A DNA stretch of 37,601 nucleotides from Clostridia bacterium. GTDB lineage: Bacteria > Bacillota > Clostridia > Christensenellales > Aristaeellaceae. This document shows positions 30,298-36,987 of the stretch, in pieces. A program made the translations under genes and the position numbers. The DNA lies in the NCBI GenBank assembly GCA_017431365.1, contig JAFRLF010000050.1, positions 1 through 37,601 on the forward strand. Direction: 5' to 3'. Within the stretch, counting starts at the first letter, position 1. Each line of letters opens with the position of its first letter. The notes under the pieces were generated by a model that worked only from the letters and a program-made list of their open reading frames with translations, ran no database searches and was not told where the DNA came from.

Positions 30298-30308
30298 AGA
30301 CAGTTAAG
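30298..30308. promoter_or_regulatory. Candidate operator OR
   Basis: AGACAGTTAAG, inverted relative to the site at 30218-30228, covering the expected transcription start of the rightward promoter. Binding of the repressor here would block the early operon. Further AAACAG and GTTTAA half-sites lie between the two operators. Confidence 0.6.
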
Positions 30309-30336
30309 GGAGCAAACAACAAGGGAGGCAAACGAA

Positions 30337-30543
30337 ATGACAAAGGCTGAGGCAATCGCAAAGACCGAATACACCGAGGAACAGCTCATCGACATGGCGC
30401 TGGTTATCGCCCAGCACAAAATGGCGGATTTTCGCGATAACCGGGGCGTCAATCAGGCAACCACGCTGACGCTTGAGGACTGGAACCACTACAACGATCT
30501 GGTCGAGGCGTTCGAGGCGATTTTGCAGGAACGCAAGGCGTGA
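30337..30543 (+). CDS. First early gene, small hypothetical protein, 68 aa
   Basis: Starts at ATG 30337 after AAGGGAGGCAAACGAA. It is a helical acidic protein with segments TEEQLIDMALVIAQHKM and WNHYNDLVEAFEAILQERKA. It lies in the position usually taken by cro but shows no clear helix-turn-helix; the Cro-like gene follows at 30943. Function unknown; expression immediately after induction is expected. Confidence 0.75.
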   Translation: MTKAEAIAKTEYTEEQLIDMALVIAQHKMADFRDNRGVNQATTLTLEDWNHYNDLVEAFEAILQERKA

Positions 30544-30561
30544 TAAAGGAGGCTGACAATC

Positions 30562-30738
30562 ATGATGTCATACGTCGAGAAGCAGCGCAAGTTATGGGTG
30601 GGCCACAAGGTCAAATTCGCCGGGGCATGGTACACGGTGGTTGATGTGGATCACAATGGGGCAATCCTGATTGACCTGGCCGACGACTTCAAGAATGACA
30701 CAGCGATTTGCTACAGCGACATTGAAGAAATCGAATGA
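30562..30738 (+). CDS. Small hypothetical protein, 58 aa
   Basis: Starts at ATG 30562 (or 30565) after AAAGGAGG. It is predicted all-beta with KVKFAGAWYTVVDVDHNG and a C-terminal acidic end, like small SH3- or Tudor-like barrels. No family is recognised. It is followed by a hairpin-rich spacer without coding frame. Confidence 0.65.
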   Translation: MMSYVEKQRKLWVGHKVKFAGAWYTVVDVDHNGAILIDLADDFKNDTAICYSDIEEIE

Positions 30739-30942
30739 CCGGGCCACGCGCCCGGCCCCGTCAGCCGGTATAAGTCCGGCTCCGATGAGCAAGAGCGAAA
30801 CGGGACGCACCTTGACAAGGGAATAAGGCGGCGCGATGAAAGCGCGCGCGTAGGGTTACAAAAGCTGCGCATGAAGCAAGCGCCCGACGCGCGGGCCGGA
30901 AGTCAAGCCGCCTCGGGTATCAATACGATGGGAGGTGATACG
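30739..30942 (+). ncRNA. Candidate structured RNA, spacer before the Cro-like gene
   Basis: About 204 bases without a credible gene. Hairpins: CCGGGC/GCCCGG (30739-30755), AGCCGG/CCGGCT (30763-30781), and a longer-range stem AGGCGGC (30826-30832) with GCCGCCT (30907-30913) enclosing further GCGC-rich hairpins. The pairing density and nested arrangement suggest a folded RNA or leader for the Cro-like gene. GC-rich sequence makes chance pairing common, so this needs covariation evidence. Confidence 0.35.
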
Positions 30943-31149
30943 ATGGCGAACAGGGTGCATGAATTGCGCTGGCAGAAAATGATGACAGTCACAGAGCTGG
31001 CAAAAAAAAGCGGTCTGTCGAGAGCTACTGTCTGGGCGATTGAGAACAACGTCGAGAGGGGCTATAACCTTTCAACTTTGGTCAAACTGGCAAAAACTCT
31101 TGACACTCCGGTTAATGAGCTCTTTGATCTGGAGGCGCTCAATCAATGA
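30943..31149 (+). CDS. Cro/XRE-like repressor, 68 aa
   Basis: A single helix-turn-helix of the XRE family: ELRWQKMMTVTELAKKSGLSRATVWAIENN, then LVKLAKTLDTPVNELFD, a complete short DNA-binding domain. It is the likely lytic regulator competing with the repressor for the operators around 30218 and 30298. ATG at 30943 is preferred over 30928 because GGGAGGTGATACG fits it. It overlaps the next frame by ATGA. Confidence 0.88.
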   Translation: MANRVHELRWQKMMTVTELAKKSGLSRATVWAIENNVERGYNLSTLVKLAKTLDTPVNELFDLEALNQ

Positions 31150-31358
31150 TCGTGGCCAGTATGATTACCAGTTCCGGCGTTGCGGTCAACATCCACAATG
31201 ACCGGATGGCAGCGCCGGGGAGCGAGAGGGAGATGGCGGTCATCGCTGACCAGCGACGGGCCGCATACGAAATCCTGAAAGGAGGGGCGAGGAATGATCG
31301 AGGTCAGGAAGAGACTCATGGTGACCATCAGCGCGGAAGAGTTTCAGCATTTGATTGA
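31146..31358 (+). CDS. Small hypothetical protein, 70 aa
   Basis: Starts by ATGA overlap with the Cro-like gene. The first 50 residues (MIVASMITSSGVAVNIHNDR and QRRAAYEILKGG) look like a real phage protein of mixed strand and helix; the last 20 residues overlap the next gene by 65 bases, so the true C-terminus may differ. No family is recognised. Confidence 0.5.
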   Translation: MIVASMITSSGVAVNIHNDRMAAPGSEREMAVIADQRRAAYEILKGGARNDRGQEETHGDHQRGRVSAFD

Positions 31359-31488
31359 TCTTGTGTCAGCAGCGTCGGAGCACTCGCATTATGGCGCGAG
31401 CTACAAGGAGAGCATTTATGAGGAACTGAAGCCATACAGGGACGCGCTGAACAACGCCGGGTACATACCAAAAGTTTGGCCCGACTGA
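31294..31488 (+). CDS. Small hypothetical protein, 64 aa
   Basis: ATG at 31294 after AGGAGGGGCGAGGA. The first segment is a strand-helix (RLMVTISAEEFQHLIDLVSAAS), then an Asn/Ser/His stretch and a second helix (SIYEELKPYRDALNNAG). It is co-directional with the early genes. No recognised family. Confidence 0.65.
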   Translation: MIEVRKRLMVTISAEEFQHLIDLVSAASEHSHYGASYKESIYEELKPYRDALNNAGYIPKVWPD

Positions 31489-31561
31489 GCGCGGGGGCGC
31501 TCAACCGGGCCGGCAGGAAAATGAGGGGGTCATGGAATGACCTGACCTGAATTATATCAGG
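31487..31561 (+). other. Hairpin-rich spacer before the Rad52-like gene
   Basis: Three hairpins in a row: GAGCGC/GCGCTC with GGGG loop (31487-31502, beginning at the previous stop), GGTCAT/ATGACC (31528-31542) and CCTGA/TCAGG (31546-31561). No T-tract follows any of them, so these are not standard terminators. They may affect mRNA stability or processing. Confidence 0.45.
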
Positions 31562-31581
31562 ACTGAGAGAGGAAGTCAAGC

Positions 31582-32208
31582 ATGAACGATAAGATGCGAG
31601 AGAACATGACGATTTATGACGCCGTTCGGGCCGTCCCGGACAGCGCGGTAAAGAAAATCACGGGAGGCGCATACGGGGCCGCAGGACTGAGCGACATTAA
31701 CCCGCAATGGCGCATCGAGCGCATGACGGCGTTATTCGGCCCGGTCGGGATGGGCTGGACGTGGGAACCGGTGGAGATCACGGAGCGCGAGGGCGTCCTG
31801 TACGGGCACGTGATAGTCAGGTACAGGGACAACGCCGGGCAGCTGAGCGCGCCGATCCACGGTTACGGCGGCACGAAGTTCGGCGGTCGCGATGACAGCG
31901 ACATATACAAGAGCACCATGACGGACGCGGTAAGTAACGCGCTGCGGTATCTGGGTGTCGGGGCTGACGTCTGGTATTCGGCCATCAAGGCCAGCTCGGA
32001 CAACCAGTTCGATACGAAGTACAGCGCGCCGCCGCAGAAGGTTGAAACGATCAGCCAGGAACAGGCAGCAGAAATCCGGGCGATGATTTCAGACCTTGAA
32101 TGGGCGGCGATGGAGACGAAATACGGCAAGGGCCTCGGCCTGATGCCGAAGACGATGTACGCGGGCATCGTGGAGAAGATCAAAGCCCGCAAGGAGGGAA
32201 AGAAATGA
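31582..32208 (+). CDS. Rad52-like single-strand annealing protein (Sak-type)
   Basis: A 208-residue recombination protein. GGAYGAAGLSDINPQWRIERM at about 29-49 and the following FGPVGMGWTWE, IVRYRDNAG, GYGGTKFGGRDDSDIYKSTM and AVSNALRYLGV segments follow the Rad52/Sak fold, which binds and anneals single strands. The C-terminal helical tail (about 155-208) may interact with SSB, encoded next. ATG 31582 follows GAGAGAGGAAG. It probably repairs and recombines phage DNA. Confidence 0.8.
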   Translation: MNDKMRENMTIYDAVRAVPDSAVKKITGGAYGAAGLSDINPQWRIERMTALFGPVGMGWTWEPVEITEREGVLYGHVIVRYRDNAGQLSAPIHGYGGTKFGGRDDSDIYKSTMTDAVSNALRYLGVGADVWYSAIKASSDNQFDTKYSAPPQKVETISQEQAAEIRAMISDLEWAAMETKYGKGLGLMPKTMYAGIVEKIKARKEGKK

Positions 32209-32597
32209 ATAGTATTATCCTGATCGGAAATCTCACGCGCGACCCGGAAAAGCGCACGACGCAGAGCGGGATCAGCAGCGCGACGTTCACGCTGGCCGTC
32301 AACAGGCGCGTGAAGGGCCCGGACGGTCAGCGCGTGACGGATTTCATCAAGTGCGTGGCGTGGCGTCAGACGGCCGACTTCATCGCCCAGTACGGCGCGA
32401 AGGGCCGCAAGCTGGCGGTCATCGGCGAGCTGCAGAGCCGGAGCTACGAAAAGGACGGCGCGCAGCACACGGTCTGGGAGGTCATCGTCAGCAACGCCGA
32501 GTTCGTCACGAACCCGGAGACGAAGCCGGAGCCGGAACCGAAACAGGCGCACAACGAGGGTTTCGTGGAAGAGCCTGACGGAGAATTGCCGTTCTAA
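32205..32597 (+). CDS. ssb: Single-stranded DNA-binding protein
   Basis: OB-fold SSB of 130 residues: MNSIILIGNLTRDPEKRTT at the start, FTLAVNRRVKGPDGQRVTDF, VAWRQTADFIAQYGAKG and the acidic C-terminal tail ending EEPDGELPF, the partner-binding peptide of bacterial SSB. It protects single strands during replication and annealing. It overlaps the annealing-protein gene by ATGA. Confidence 0.95.
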   Translation: MNSIILIGNLTRDPEKRTTQSGISSATFTLAVNRRVKGPDGQRVTDFIKCVAWRQTADFIAQYGAKGRKLAVIGELQSRSYEKDGAQHTVWEVIVSNAEFVTNPETKPEPEPKQAHNEGFVEEPDGELPF

Positions 32598-32610
32598 AGG
32601 GGGCGAGAAC

Positions 32611-33105
32611 ATGACGTTGTACGAACTGGCTGCTGACCTGCGCGATCTGTACGAAGCGCTTGACGAATGCGAGACTGATGAACAGGTCAACGAATTGATG
32701 GACGCGGCGGTCACGCTTGGCGAGAACATCAGGGACAAGGCCGAAGGTTACGTCAAGCTCATGAGGACGATGCAGACCGACGCCGACGCGCTGGACAGCG
32801 AGATCAAGCGCCTCCAGCAGCGCAAGAAGCGCCGCGAGGATGCGGTCGAGCGGCTCAAGGCCCGAATGCTTGACGCGATGCGGCTGGCCGAGGTCGAGAA
32901 GATTGAGACGCCGCTCGGGAAGTGGTCAAGACGGTTCGCACCGTGGTCGGTGACGATCACTGACCCGGAGGAAGTGCCTGATATTTACCTGATACCGCAG
33001 CCGCCGACGATTGACAAGCGGCAAATCCTCAGCGATTTCAAGCGGACGGGCGAGGCGCTGCCGGGGTGCGAGTTTCAGCAGCGGGAATACGTGAGCTTCA
33101 GGTGA
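32611..33105 (+). CDS. Siphovirus Gp157-like protein
   Basis: A 164-residue protein with the Gp157 layout: an N-terminal helical MTLYELAADLRDLYEAL, a long coiled coil (about 40-105, with DSEIKRLQQRKKRREDAVERL) and a conserved beta C-terminus VPDIYLIPQPPTIDKRQILSDFKRTG and GCEFQQREYVSFR. Gp157 occurs with phage recombination genes in Firmicutes, and in Streptococcus thermophilus was linked to phage resistance; the precise role is unknown. Confidence 0.9.
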   Translation: MTLYELAADLRDLYEALDECETDEQVNELMDAAVTLGENIRDKAEGYVKLMRTMQTDADALDSEIKRLQQRKKRREDAVERLKARMLDAMRLAEVEKIETPLGKWSRRFAPWSVTITDPEEVPDIYLIPQPPTIDKRQILSDFKRTGEALPGCEFQQREYVSFR

Positions 33106-33111
33106 TCGACG

Positions 33112-33870
33112 ATGGCTGATTACATTCCGATCTTCTTGGACTGGATTGATACGACACAGGAACTCAATGCAGCAGAAAAGGGACGGCTGGTAGACGCGCT
33201 GGTTATGTACGCACAGGGCGGGAGCTGGCAAGAGCTGATCCAGGGCAATGAGCGGTATGTGTTTCCGGTCTTCAAGGGGCAGCTTGATCGGCATTTGCGA
33301 AAGGTTGATACTCTGAAAGCAAACGGAAGCAAGACGAAGAAAAGCGAAGCAAAGTCAAGCAACGCGAAGCAAACGGAAGCAAACCGAAGCAAAACAGAGC
33401 AAACCGAAGCAAAAACGTATAACAATAACAATAACTACAACGATAACCATAACGATAACGATAACGACAACCATAACGCATTGGAACAACAACAGGAGAC
33501 GCGCGCGCGCGAGCCTGACGCAAGCTGGGAAGCATTCGTGAAGGAATACGAGATGAACATCGGTTTGTTCCCGCATTCGCAGTATGAAGCCGAGGAGCTT
33601 GTGGACGATTATGAAACACTGGGTTCTGAGCTTATGAGTGAAGCTATCAGGGCAACGGCGCTGGCTCATACGGATAACCCGCACGTATATCTACGAAGTG
33701 TATGCCGTAAATGGCGGCAAGTCGGGATTACGACAGCAGAACAGGCGCGAACGGCGATTATGGAGTTCAGGCGCAAGAAAGAAGCAAAATCAACGGCGCG
33801 AACGAATCCGACCAGTAAAGCAGATGCGTTCTTAGCCATGATGGAGGACGAAGACGATGACGCGAAATGA
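33112..33870 (+). CDS. Replication initiator (DUF6291-like N-terminus, DnaD-like C-terminus)
   Basis: Three parts in 252 residues. The first 70 (YIPIFLDWIDTTQELN, LVDALVMYAQGG) resemble DUF6291-type N-termini of phage initiators. Residues about 70-125 are a low-complexity Lys/Thr/Glu then Asn/Asp/His linker, encoded by DNA repeats. Residues about 135-225 form a DnaD/DnaB_2-like domain (WEAFVKEYEMNIGLFP, AIRATALAHTDNPHVYLRSVCRKWRQVGITT). It probably binds the origin that lies inside its own gene and recruits the loader encoded next. Confidence 0.82.
   Translation: MADYIPIFLDWIDTTQELNAAEKGRLVDALVMYAQGGSWQELIQGNERYVFPVFKGQLDRHLRKVDTLKANGSKTKKSEAKSSNAKQTEANRSKTEQTEAKTYNNNNNYNDNHNDNDNDNHNALEQQQETRAREPDASWEAFVKEYEMNIGLFPHSQYEAEELVDDYETLGSELMSEAIRATALAHTDNPHVYLRSVCRKWRQVGITTAEQARTAIMEFRRKKEAKSTARTNPTSKADAFLAMMEDEDDDAK
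33311..33480. other. Candidate replication origin (iterons and AT-rich repeat)
   Basis: About ten tandem copies of a 10-bp unit, consensus AAACCGAAGC, fill 33311-33410; they are followed at 33421-33480 by about ten 6-bp units of the form AACNAT. The 10-bp period is not a multiple of three, so DNA-level selection rather than coding is indicated. Iterons next to an AT-rich unwinding element inside the initiator gene follow the lambda O type of origin. This is inference from sequence. Confidence 0.65.
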
Positions 33871-34393
33871 GACCATTCAGTTACTCGCGCTGCTTACGAT
33901 CAGTTACCCGCGATTTGCGTTTGAAGCCAACGAACAGACTGTAAGCATATGGCACGATATGCTCAAGGATTTGCCGGGAGAAGCTGTAATACTCGCCTCG
34001 AAGCGGATGATCTCAACGCTCAAGTTCCCGCCGACCATCGCCGATATCCGGGAGGCCGTCGCCAGCTCGGTACAGGACGCACGCGGAACGGTCAACGCCG
34101 GGGAAGCGTGGCGCAAGGTCACGAAGGCGATCAGCGATTACGGCTATTATCAGCCAGACCTGGCGCGGGCATATCTCGGCGAGGACGTCTGGCGGGCCGT
34201 GGAGTATATCGGCGGTTGGGCTGACCTGTGCACCAGTGAGGAACCGATTACAGTACGCTCGGCGCAGTTTGAGCGGCGATACACGGCGATGGTGCAACAA
34301 CAGGGCGAAGCGATCCAGATACCGAGTGAGGTGCGGGACGCGATGAAGCGCCTGACGGAGCCGCTGGCTGACAGGCTGGCGATAACGGATTAA
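33857..34393 (+). CDS. Helicase loader (G40P loader/inhibitor-like)
   Basis: A 178-residue protein starting MTRNETIQLLALLTISYPRF, with VSIWHDMLKDLPGEAVILASKRM and STLKFPPTIADIREAVAS, the three conserved parts of the phage loader family that delivers DnaB-type helicase. There is no phage helicase gene nearby, so it probably loads the host DnaB at the origin in the preceding gene. It overlaps that gene by 14 bases. Confidence 0.85.
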   Translation: MTRNETIQLLALLTISYPRFAFEANEQTVSIWHDMLKDLPGEAVILASKRMISTLKFPPTIADIREAVASSVQDARGTVNAGEAWRKVTKAISDYGYYQPDLARAYLGEDVWRAVEYIGGWADLCTSEEPITVRSAQFERRYTAMVQQQGEAIQIPSEVRDAMKRLTEPLADRLAITD

Positions 34394-34401
34394 CAGCATC
34401 C

Positions 34402-34544
34402 GGCCTATAAGGCCATCTCCTGCCGATTAAGGAGCCGCTGCAACGGCTCCGACCTCCACGGGCAGGGGTGTGGCGGCTGGCAACGCGAGGTTTTGAGTTT
34501 TCTGGTTTTCATCATGGGCCGCGCGGACGCTGAGATAAGCCGCC
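34402..34544 (+). ncRNA. Candidate structured RNA, spacer before rusA
   Basis: This 180-base gap (34394-34572) has no convincing gene. Pairing: GGCCT/AGGCC hairpin (34402-34414); nested CCTGCC (34419-34424) with GGCAGG (34461-34466) enclosing the perfect GGAGCCG/CGGCTCC hairpin (34431-34450); and GGCGGCT (34472-34478) with AGCCGCC (34538-34544), enclosing a T-rich loop. Multi-stem architecture and lack of coding suggest a folded RNA or leader; covariation would be decisive. Confidence 0.4.
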
Positions 34545-34572
34545 TTTCGACACACAGACAAGGAGTGAGGAC

Positions 34573-34995
34573 ATGACGATAGTGATACCAGGCGAACTGG
34601 TCGGGAAACAGCGCCCCAGAGTGGTGCGCAACGGTGGCGTAACGCGAACGTACACGCCGGAGAAGACGGCGAGCTACGAAAATCTGGTCAAGTTGGAGTA
34701 TGAGCGGCAGGCTCACGGCGAACATTACCCGTCGGGGACGCCGGTCAGCATGAAGATAACTGCGTGTTTCGCGCTGAACAAGGGCGACAGCAAGCGCAAG
34801 AGGGATTACAAGCTGCGCGGGGTTATCAGGCCGACAAAGAAGCCGGACATCGACAACGTGATTAAGGTCATTGCGGACGCTTTGAACGGGCTGGCCTATG
34901 ACGACGACAGTCAGATCGTGACGGCGAAGGTATACAAGGTTTTCGGCGAGACGCCGAGCGTGACGGTAACGATCAACGAGGAGGGATTTATATGA
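34573..34995 (+). CDS. rusA: RusA-family Holliday-junction endonuclease
   Basis: Resolves Holliday junctions and branched DNA, preparing phage DNA for packaging. Conserved parts are VIPGELVGKQRPRVVR at the start, YTPEKTASYENLV, and the acidic cluster IRPTKKPDIDNVIK with Asp92 and Asp94, plus YDDDSQIV with Asp110-112. Length 140 aa is typical. ATG 34573 has GGAGTGAGG upstream. Follows the hairpin-rich spacer. Confidence 0.95.
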   Translation: MTIVIPGELVGKQRPRVVRNGGVTRTYTPEKTASYENLVKLEYERQAHGEHYPSGTPVSMKITACFALNKGDSKRKRDYKLRGVIRPTKKPDIDNVIKVIADALNGLAYDDDSQIVTAKVYKVFGETPSVTVTINEEGFI

Positions 34996-35210
34996 TGCAG
35001 CTTCCAGACGCGCCCTGGATCAGGGACGCGATGATTAACGGCATGGACGGCCCGGATGTGACGCCGGTTTGCCCGGTCTGCGGGGCCGAGAACCCGGACG
35101 ACTTCTACGTCATGGACGGCGAGGTAATCGGATGCAGCGAGTGCGTGGGGCGCGTGGACGCCTACGAATGGACGTGCGATCACATGGAGGATGAAGAGCA
35201 TGACGAATGA
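34992..35210 (+). CDS. Small zinc-ribbon protein, 72 aa
   Basis: CPVCGAE near residues 27-33 and CSEC at about 48-51 form a four-cysteine zinc ribbon, with a fifth Cys near residue 62. The rest is acidic. Starts by ATGA overlap with rusA. Common type in phage early regions, no known role. Confidence 0.75.
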   Translation: MMQLPDAPWIRDAMINGMDGPDVTPVCPVCGAENPDDFYVMDGEVIGCSECVGRVDAYEWTCDHMEDEEHDE

Positions 35211-35526
35211 CGGGTGGATCGATGTCAGGGACAGGATGCCCAGAAGCGGAGAAGAAGTCCTTGTCGCCTGTCAAATAAAACTCATGAGCGGCAAGCTCTA
35301 TTATATTTGCAATGCGATACATACGGAGCACAAGACTGTTACTGCTGATATGTATGACGATATGGACGTTGAATATGATGAAGAAACAGACAACTACTAT
35401 TTCCCTGAGGGCTGGTGGGAAAGAATCCACAATTGGGATGATTACAACTATGTTGCCATAGAGGATTTTGTAACGCATTGGATGCCACTGCCAGAACCGC
35501 CGAAGGAGGACGAAAACCATGACTAA
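35200..35526 (+). CDS. DUF551-like protein, 108 aa
   Basis: Starts MTNDGWIDVRDRMPRSGEEV, and ends with VTHWMPLPEPPKED, the two signature parts of DUF551, a frequent small protein of phages and mobile elements with unknown function. The middle is acidic, with an unusual run of Tyr and Asp. ATG 35200 has GGAGG nine bases upstream and overlaps the previous gene. Confidence 0.85.
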   Translation: MTNDGWIDVRDRMPRSGEEVLVACQIKLMSGKLYYICNAIHTEHKTVTADMYDDMDVEYDEETDNYYFPEGWWERIHNWDDYNYVAIEDFVTHWMPLPEPPKEDENHD

Positions 35527-35902
35527 CATGATCGATGACATGACCGTCACGGTGACGGACGAGGTGACGCTGCTCCGGGAGCGGCTGGACGAGGCCCACG
35601 CTTACATCGATAACGTGGAGCGGGAGCGCGACGCGCTGCGGCTTGACCGTGACGCGGCGCTGGCGGAGATCGGGCGGCTGCGTGAGCTGGACGAGGGCAA
35701 CCACCGCCTGATCGACACGATCACGGACGGGCGCAACAACAAGGCGAGGCTGCTGGAGAGGGAGCGCAAAGCCCACGATGCGGACATTGAGCGGATGCTG
35801 CGGATTGGAGAGAAAAGGGAAATGTGGTCGGCCATCGGCGGGTTCCTCGCCGGGGTCACGGCGGCGGGGCTGATGGTGGCGATCATCTACTTGATTAAGT
35901 GA
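35519..35902 (+). CDS. Coiled-coil membrane-anchored hypothetical protein, 127 aa
   Basis: A long charged coiled coil (about 10-100, with LLRERLDEAHAYIDNVERE and RLLERERKAHDADIERML) ends in a hydrophobic segment IGGFLAGVTAAGLMVAIIYLI at the C-terminus, a likely single membrane helix. The topology is like a tail-anchored spanin or membrane-tethered regulator, but it lies in the early region, away from the lysis genes. No family is recognised. Confidence 0.75.
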   Translation: MTNMIDDMTVTVTDEVTLLRERLDEAHAYIDNVERERDALRLDRDAALAEIGRLRELDEGNHRLIDTITDGRNNKARLLERERKAHDADIERMLRIGEKREMWSAIGGFLAGVTAAGLMVAIIYLIK

Positions 35903-35917
35903 GGTGAGCGTGGTCAT

Positions 35918-35947
35918 ATGAAACCGTTACAGCTTGATACGCTTTGA
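35918..35947 (+). other. Nine-codon micro-ORF in a 62-bp gap
   Basis: MKPLQLDTL then TGA, preceded by GAGGTGAGCG at 35901-35910. It may be a leader peptide or only chance; it is 17 bases before the next gene's start. Low support. Confidence 0.2.
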
Positions 35948-35964
35948 GAATGAGGTGAACGGAC

Positions 35965-36180
35965 ATGACGAAATCTGAGGTCAGGCGTCAGGAGATTAAC
36001 GCCGACGCCGAGCGCTGGGCGAACGCGGCGGCGGCGCTCAAGAAGATCAGGATGTACCACAATGACGGCATGATTACCACGCAGGAGGCCAGGACGCTGC
36101 GCGGTCAGGCGCTGGCCGGGGACGATGAGGCCGCGCTGAAGGGTCTGGCGCGGCTGATAGCGGGGAAAGAATACAGATGA
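35965..36180 (+). CDS. Small hypothetical protein, 71 aa
   Basis: Starts at ATG 35965 after GAGGTGAACGGAC. It is helical and basic (EVRRQEINADAERWANAAAALKK; QEARTLRGQALAGDD). No family is recognised. It overlaps the next gene by ATGA. Confidence 0.7.
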   Translation: MTKSEVRRQEINADAERWANAAAALKKIRMYHNDGMITTQEARTLRGQALAGDDEAALKGLARLIAGKEYR

Positions 36181-36422
36181 AACAGTATTGCCGCTACTGC
36201 GCGTTCTGCTTTGAGGCCGACGATTTCCGATGTAGCAACCACCCGGAAGGCAAAGAGCCGCACTGGACGCGCGAACAGATCAACCGCCCGAACAACTGTC
36301 CAAACTTCGCCTTGTCTGATCTGGGGGACGTTGAGACGGGCAAGCAGTACCATGAGCGAGACAAGCCTGTGAAGCGTTACGCCAAGGATTACGAGCAAAT
36401 CAGGATATGGGACGAAACATGA
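36177..36422 (+). CDS. Cysteine-rich small phage protein, 81 aa
   Basis: CRYCAFC at residues 5-11, C at about 19 and C at about 41 form a possible zinc site, followed by NFALSDLGDVETGKQYHERD, a stretch I recall from many Clostridia phage proteins. No function is known. Confidence 0.75.
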   Translation: MKQYCRYCAFCFEADDFRCSNHPEGKEPHWTREQINRPNNCPNFALSDLGDVETGKQYHERDKPVKRYAKDYEQIRIWDET

Positions 36423-36440
36423 CAGCAAAGGAGCAAAGCA

Positions 36441-36977
36441 ATGACAATCGAAAAGTACAGGATCGAGCCGAGGAAGCTCATGATGGCGTTCGCCGCGAAG
36501 AAGCTCGACATGTCAAAGGTCAGCGTACAGATGGGACATGACGCCTCGTTTTTGAGCCACTGTAAGCAGCAGGGCCACATCAAGAAGCCTGACGCTACAT
36601 TGCTCAAGGCGCTGACGGGCATTGCGCCGGAGGATTACGCGCCGGACGAGCCTGAGCCGCCGAAGCCAGAGCCGGTTACGGCGACGCTGGATGTCAAAGA
36701 GCGCATGAGCCTCGCGGACAGGCTGTCACTCGACAAGGCCAGCGCGGCGATTGAGCAGCTTAAGCACGCGGTCAATGACCAGCGCCTGCAGATCAGGGAA
36801 CTGACTGGAGTTATCTCGCGGGTGGCTGACGACATGGACAAGATCGTAAAGTTGCTTGACGACCCGATGAAGCTGTACCGGACAATATTCGTCCCGATGT
36901 ACAACGGCATTCGCGCCGTTGAGAAAGAGAACGAACAGAAGCCGGAGCGCCGGATCGACGGCACTCTAAGACAGTGA
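36441..36977 (+). CDS. Hypothetical DNA-binding-like protein with coiled coil, 178 aa
   Basis: The N-terminal 55 residues look like a small helix-turn-helix (LMMAFAAKKLDMSKVSVQMGHDAS, LLKALTGIAPEDY). A Pro/Glu-rich linker (about 65-85) and a coiled coil (about 90-150) follow, with LVxxxAD heptads. It may be a regulator or adapter. ATG 36441 follows AAAGGAGCAAAGCA. Not assigned to a family. Confidence 0.7.
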   Translation: MTIEKYRIEPRKLMMAFAAKKLDMSKVSVQMGHDASFLSHCKQQGHIKKPDATLLKALTGIAPEDYAPDEPEPPKPEPVTATLDVKERMSLADRLSLDKASAAIEQLKHAVNDQRLQIRELTGVISRVADDMDKIVKLLDDPMKLYRTIFVPMYNGIRAVEKENEQKPERRIDGTLRQ

Positions 36978-36987
36978 GGTGATGACA

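Noticed and set aside
33421..33480. CRISPR-like or microsatellite array
   Set aside because: Units are only 6 bp without spacers and lie in frame inside the initiator gene; better seen as the AT-rich part of the origin.
34405..34725. Minus-strand frame through the spacer before rusA
   Set aside because: It overlaps the rusA coding region in antisense, has no plausible ribosome site, and the spacer is better explained by folded RNA.
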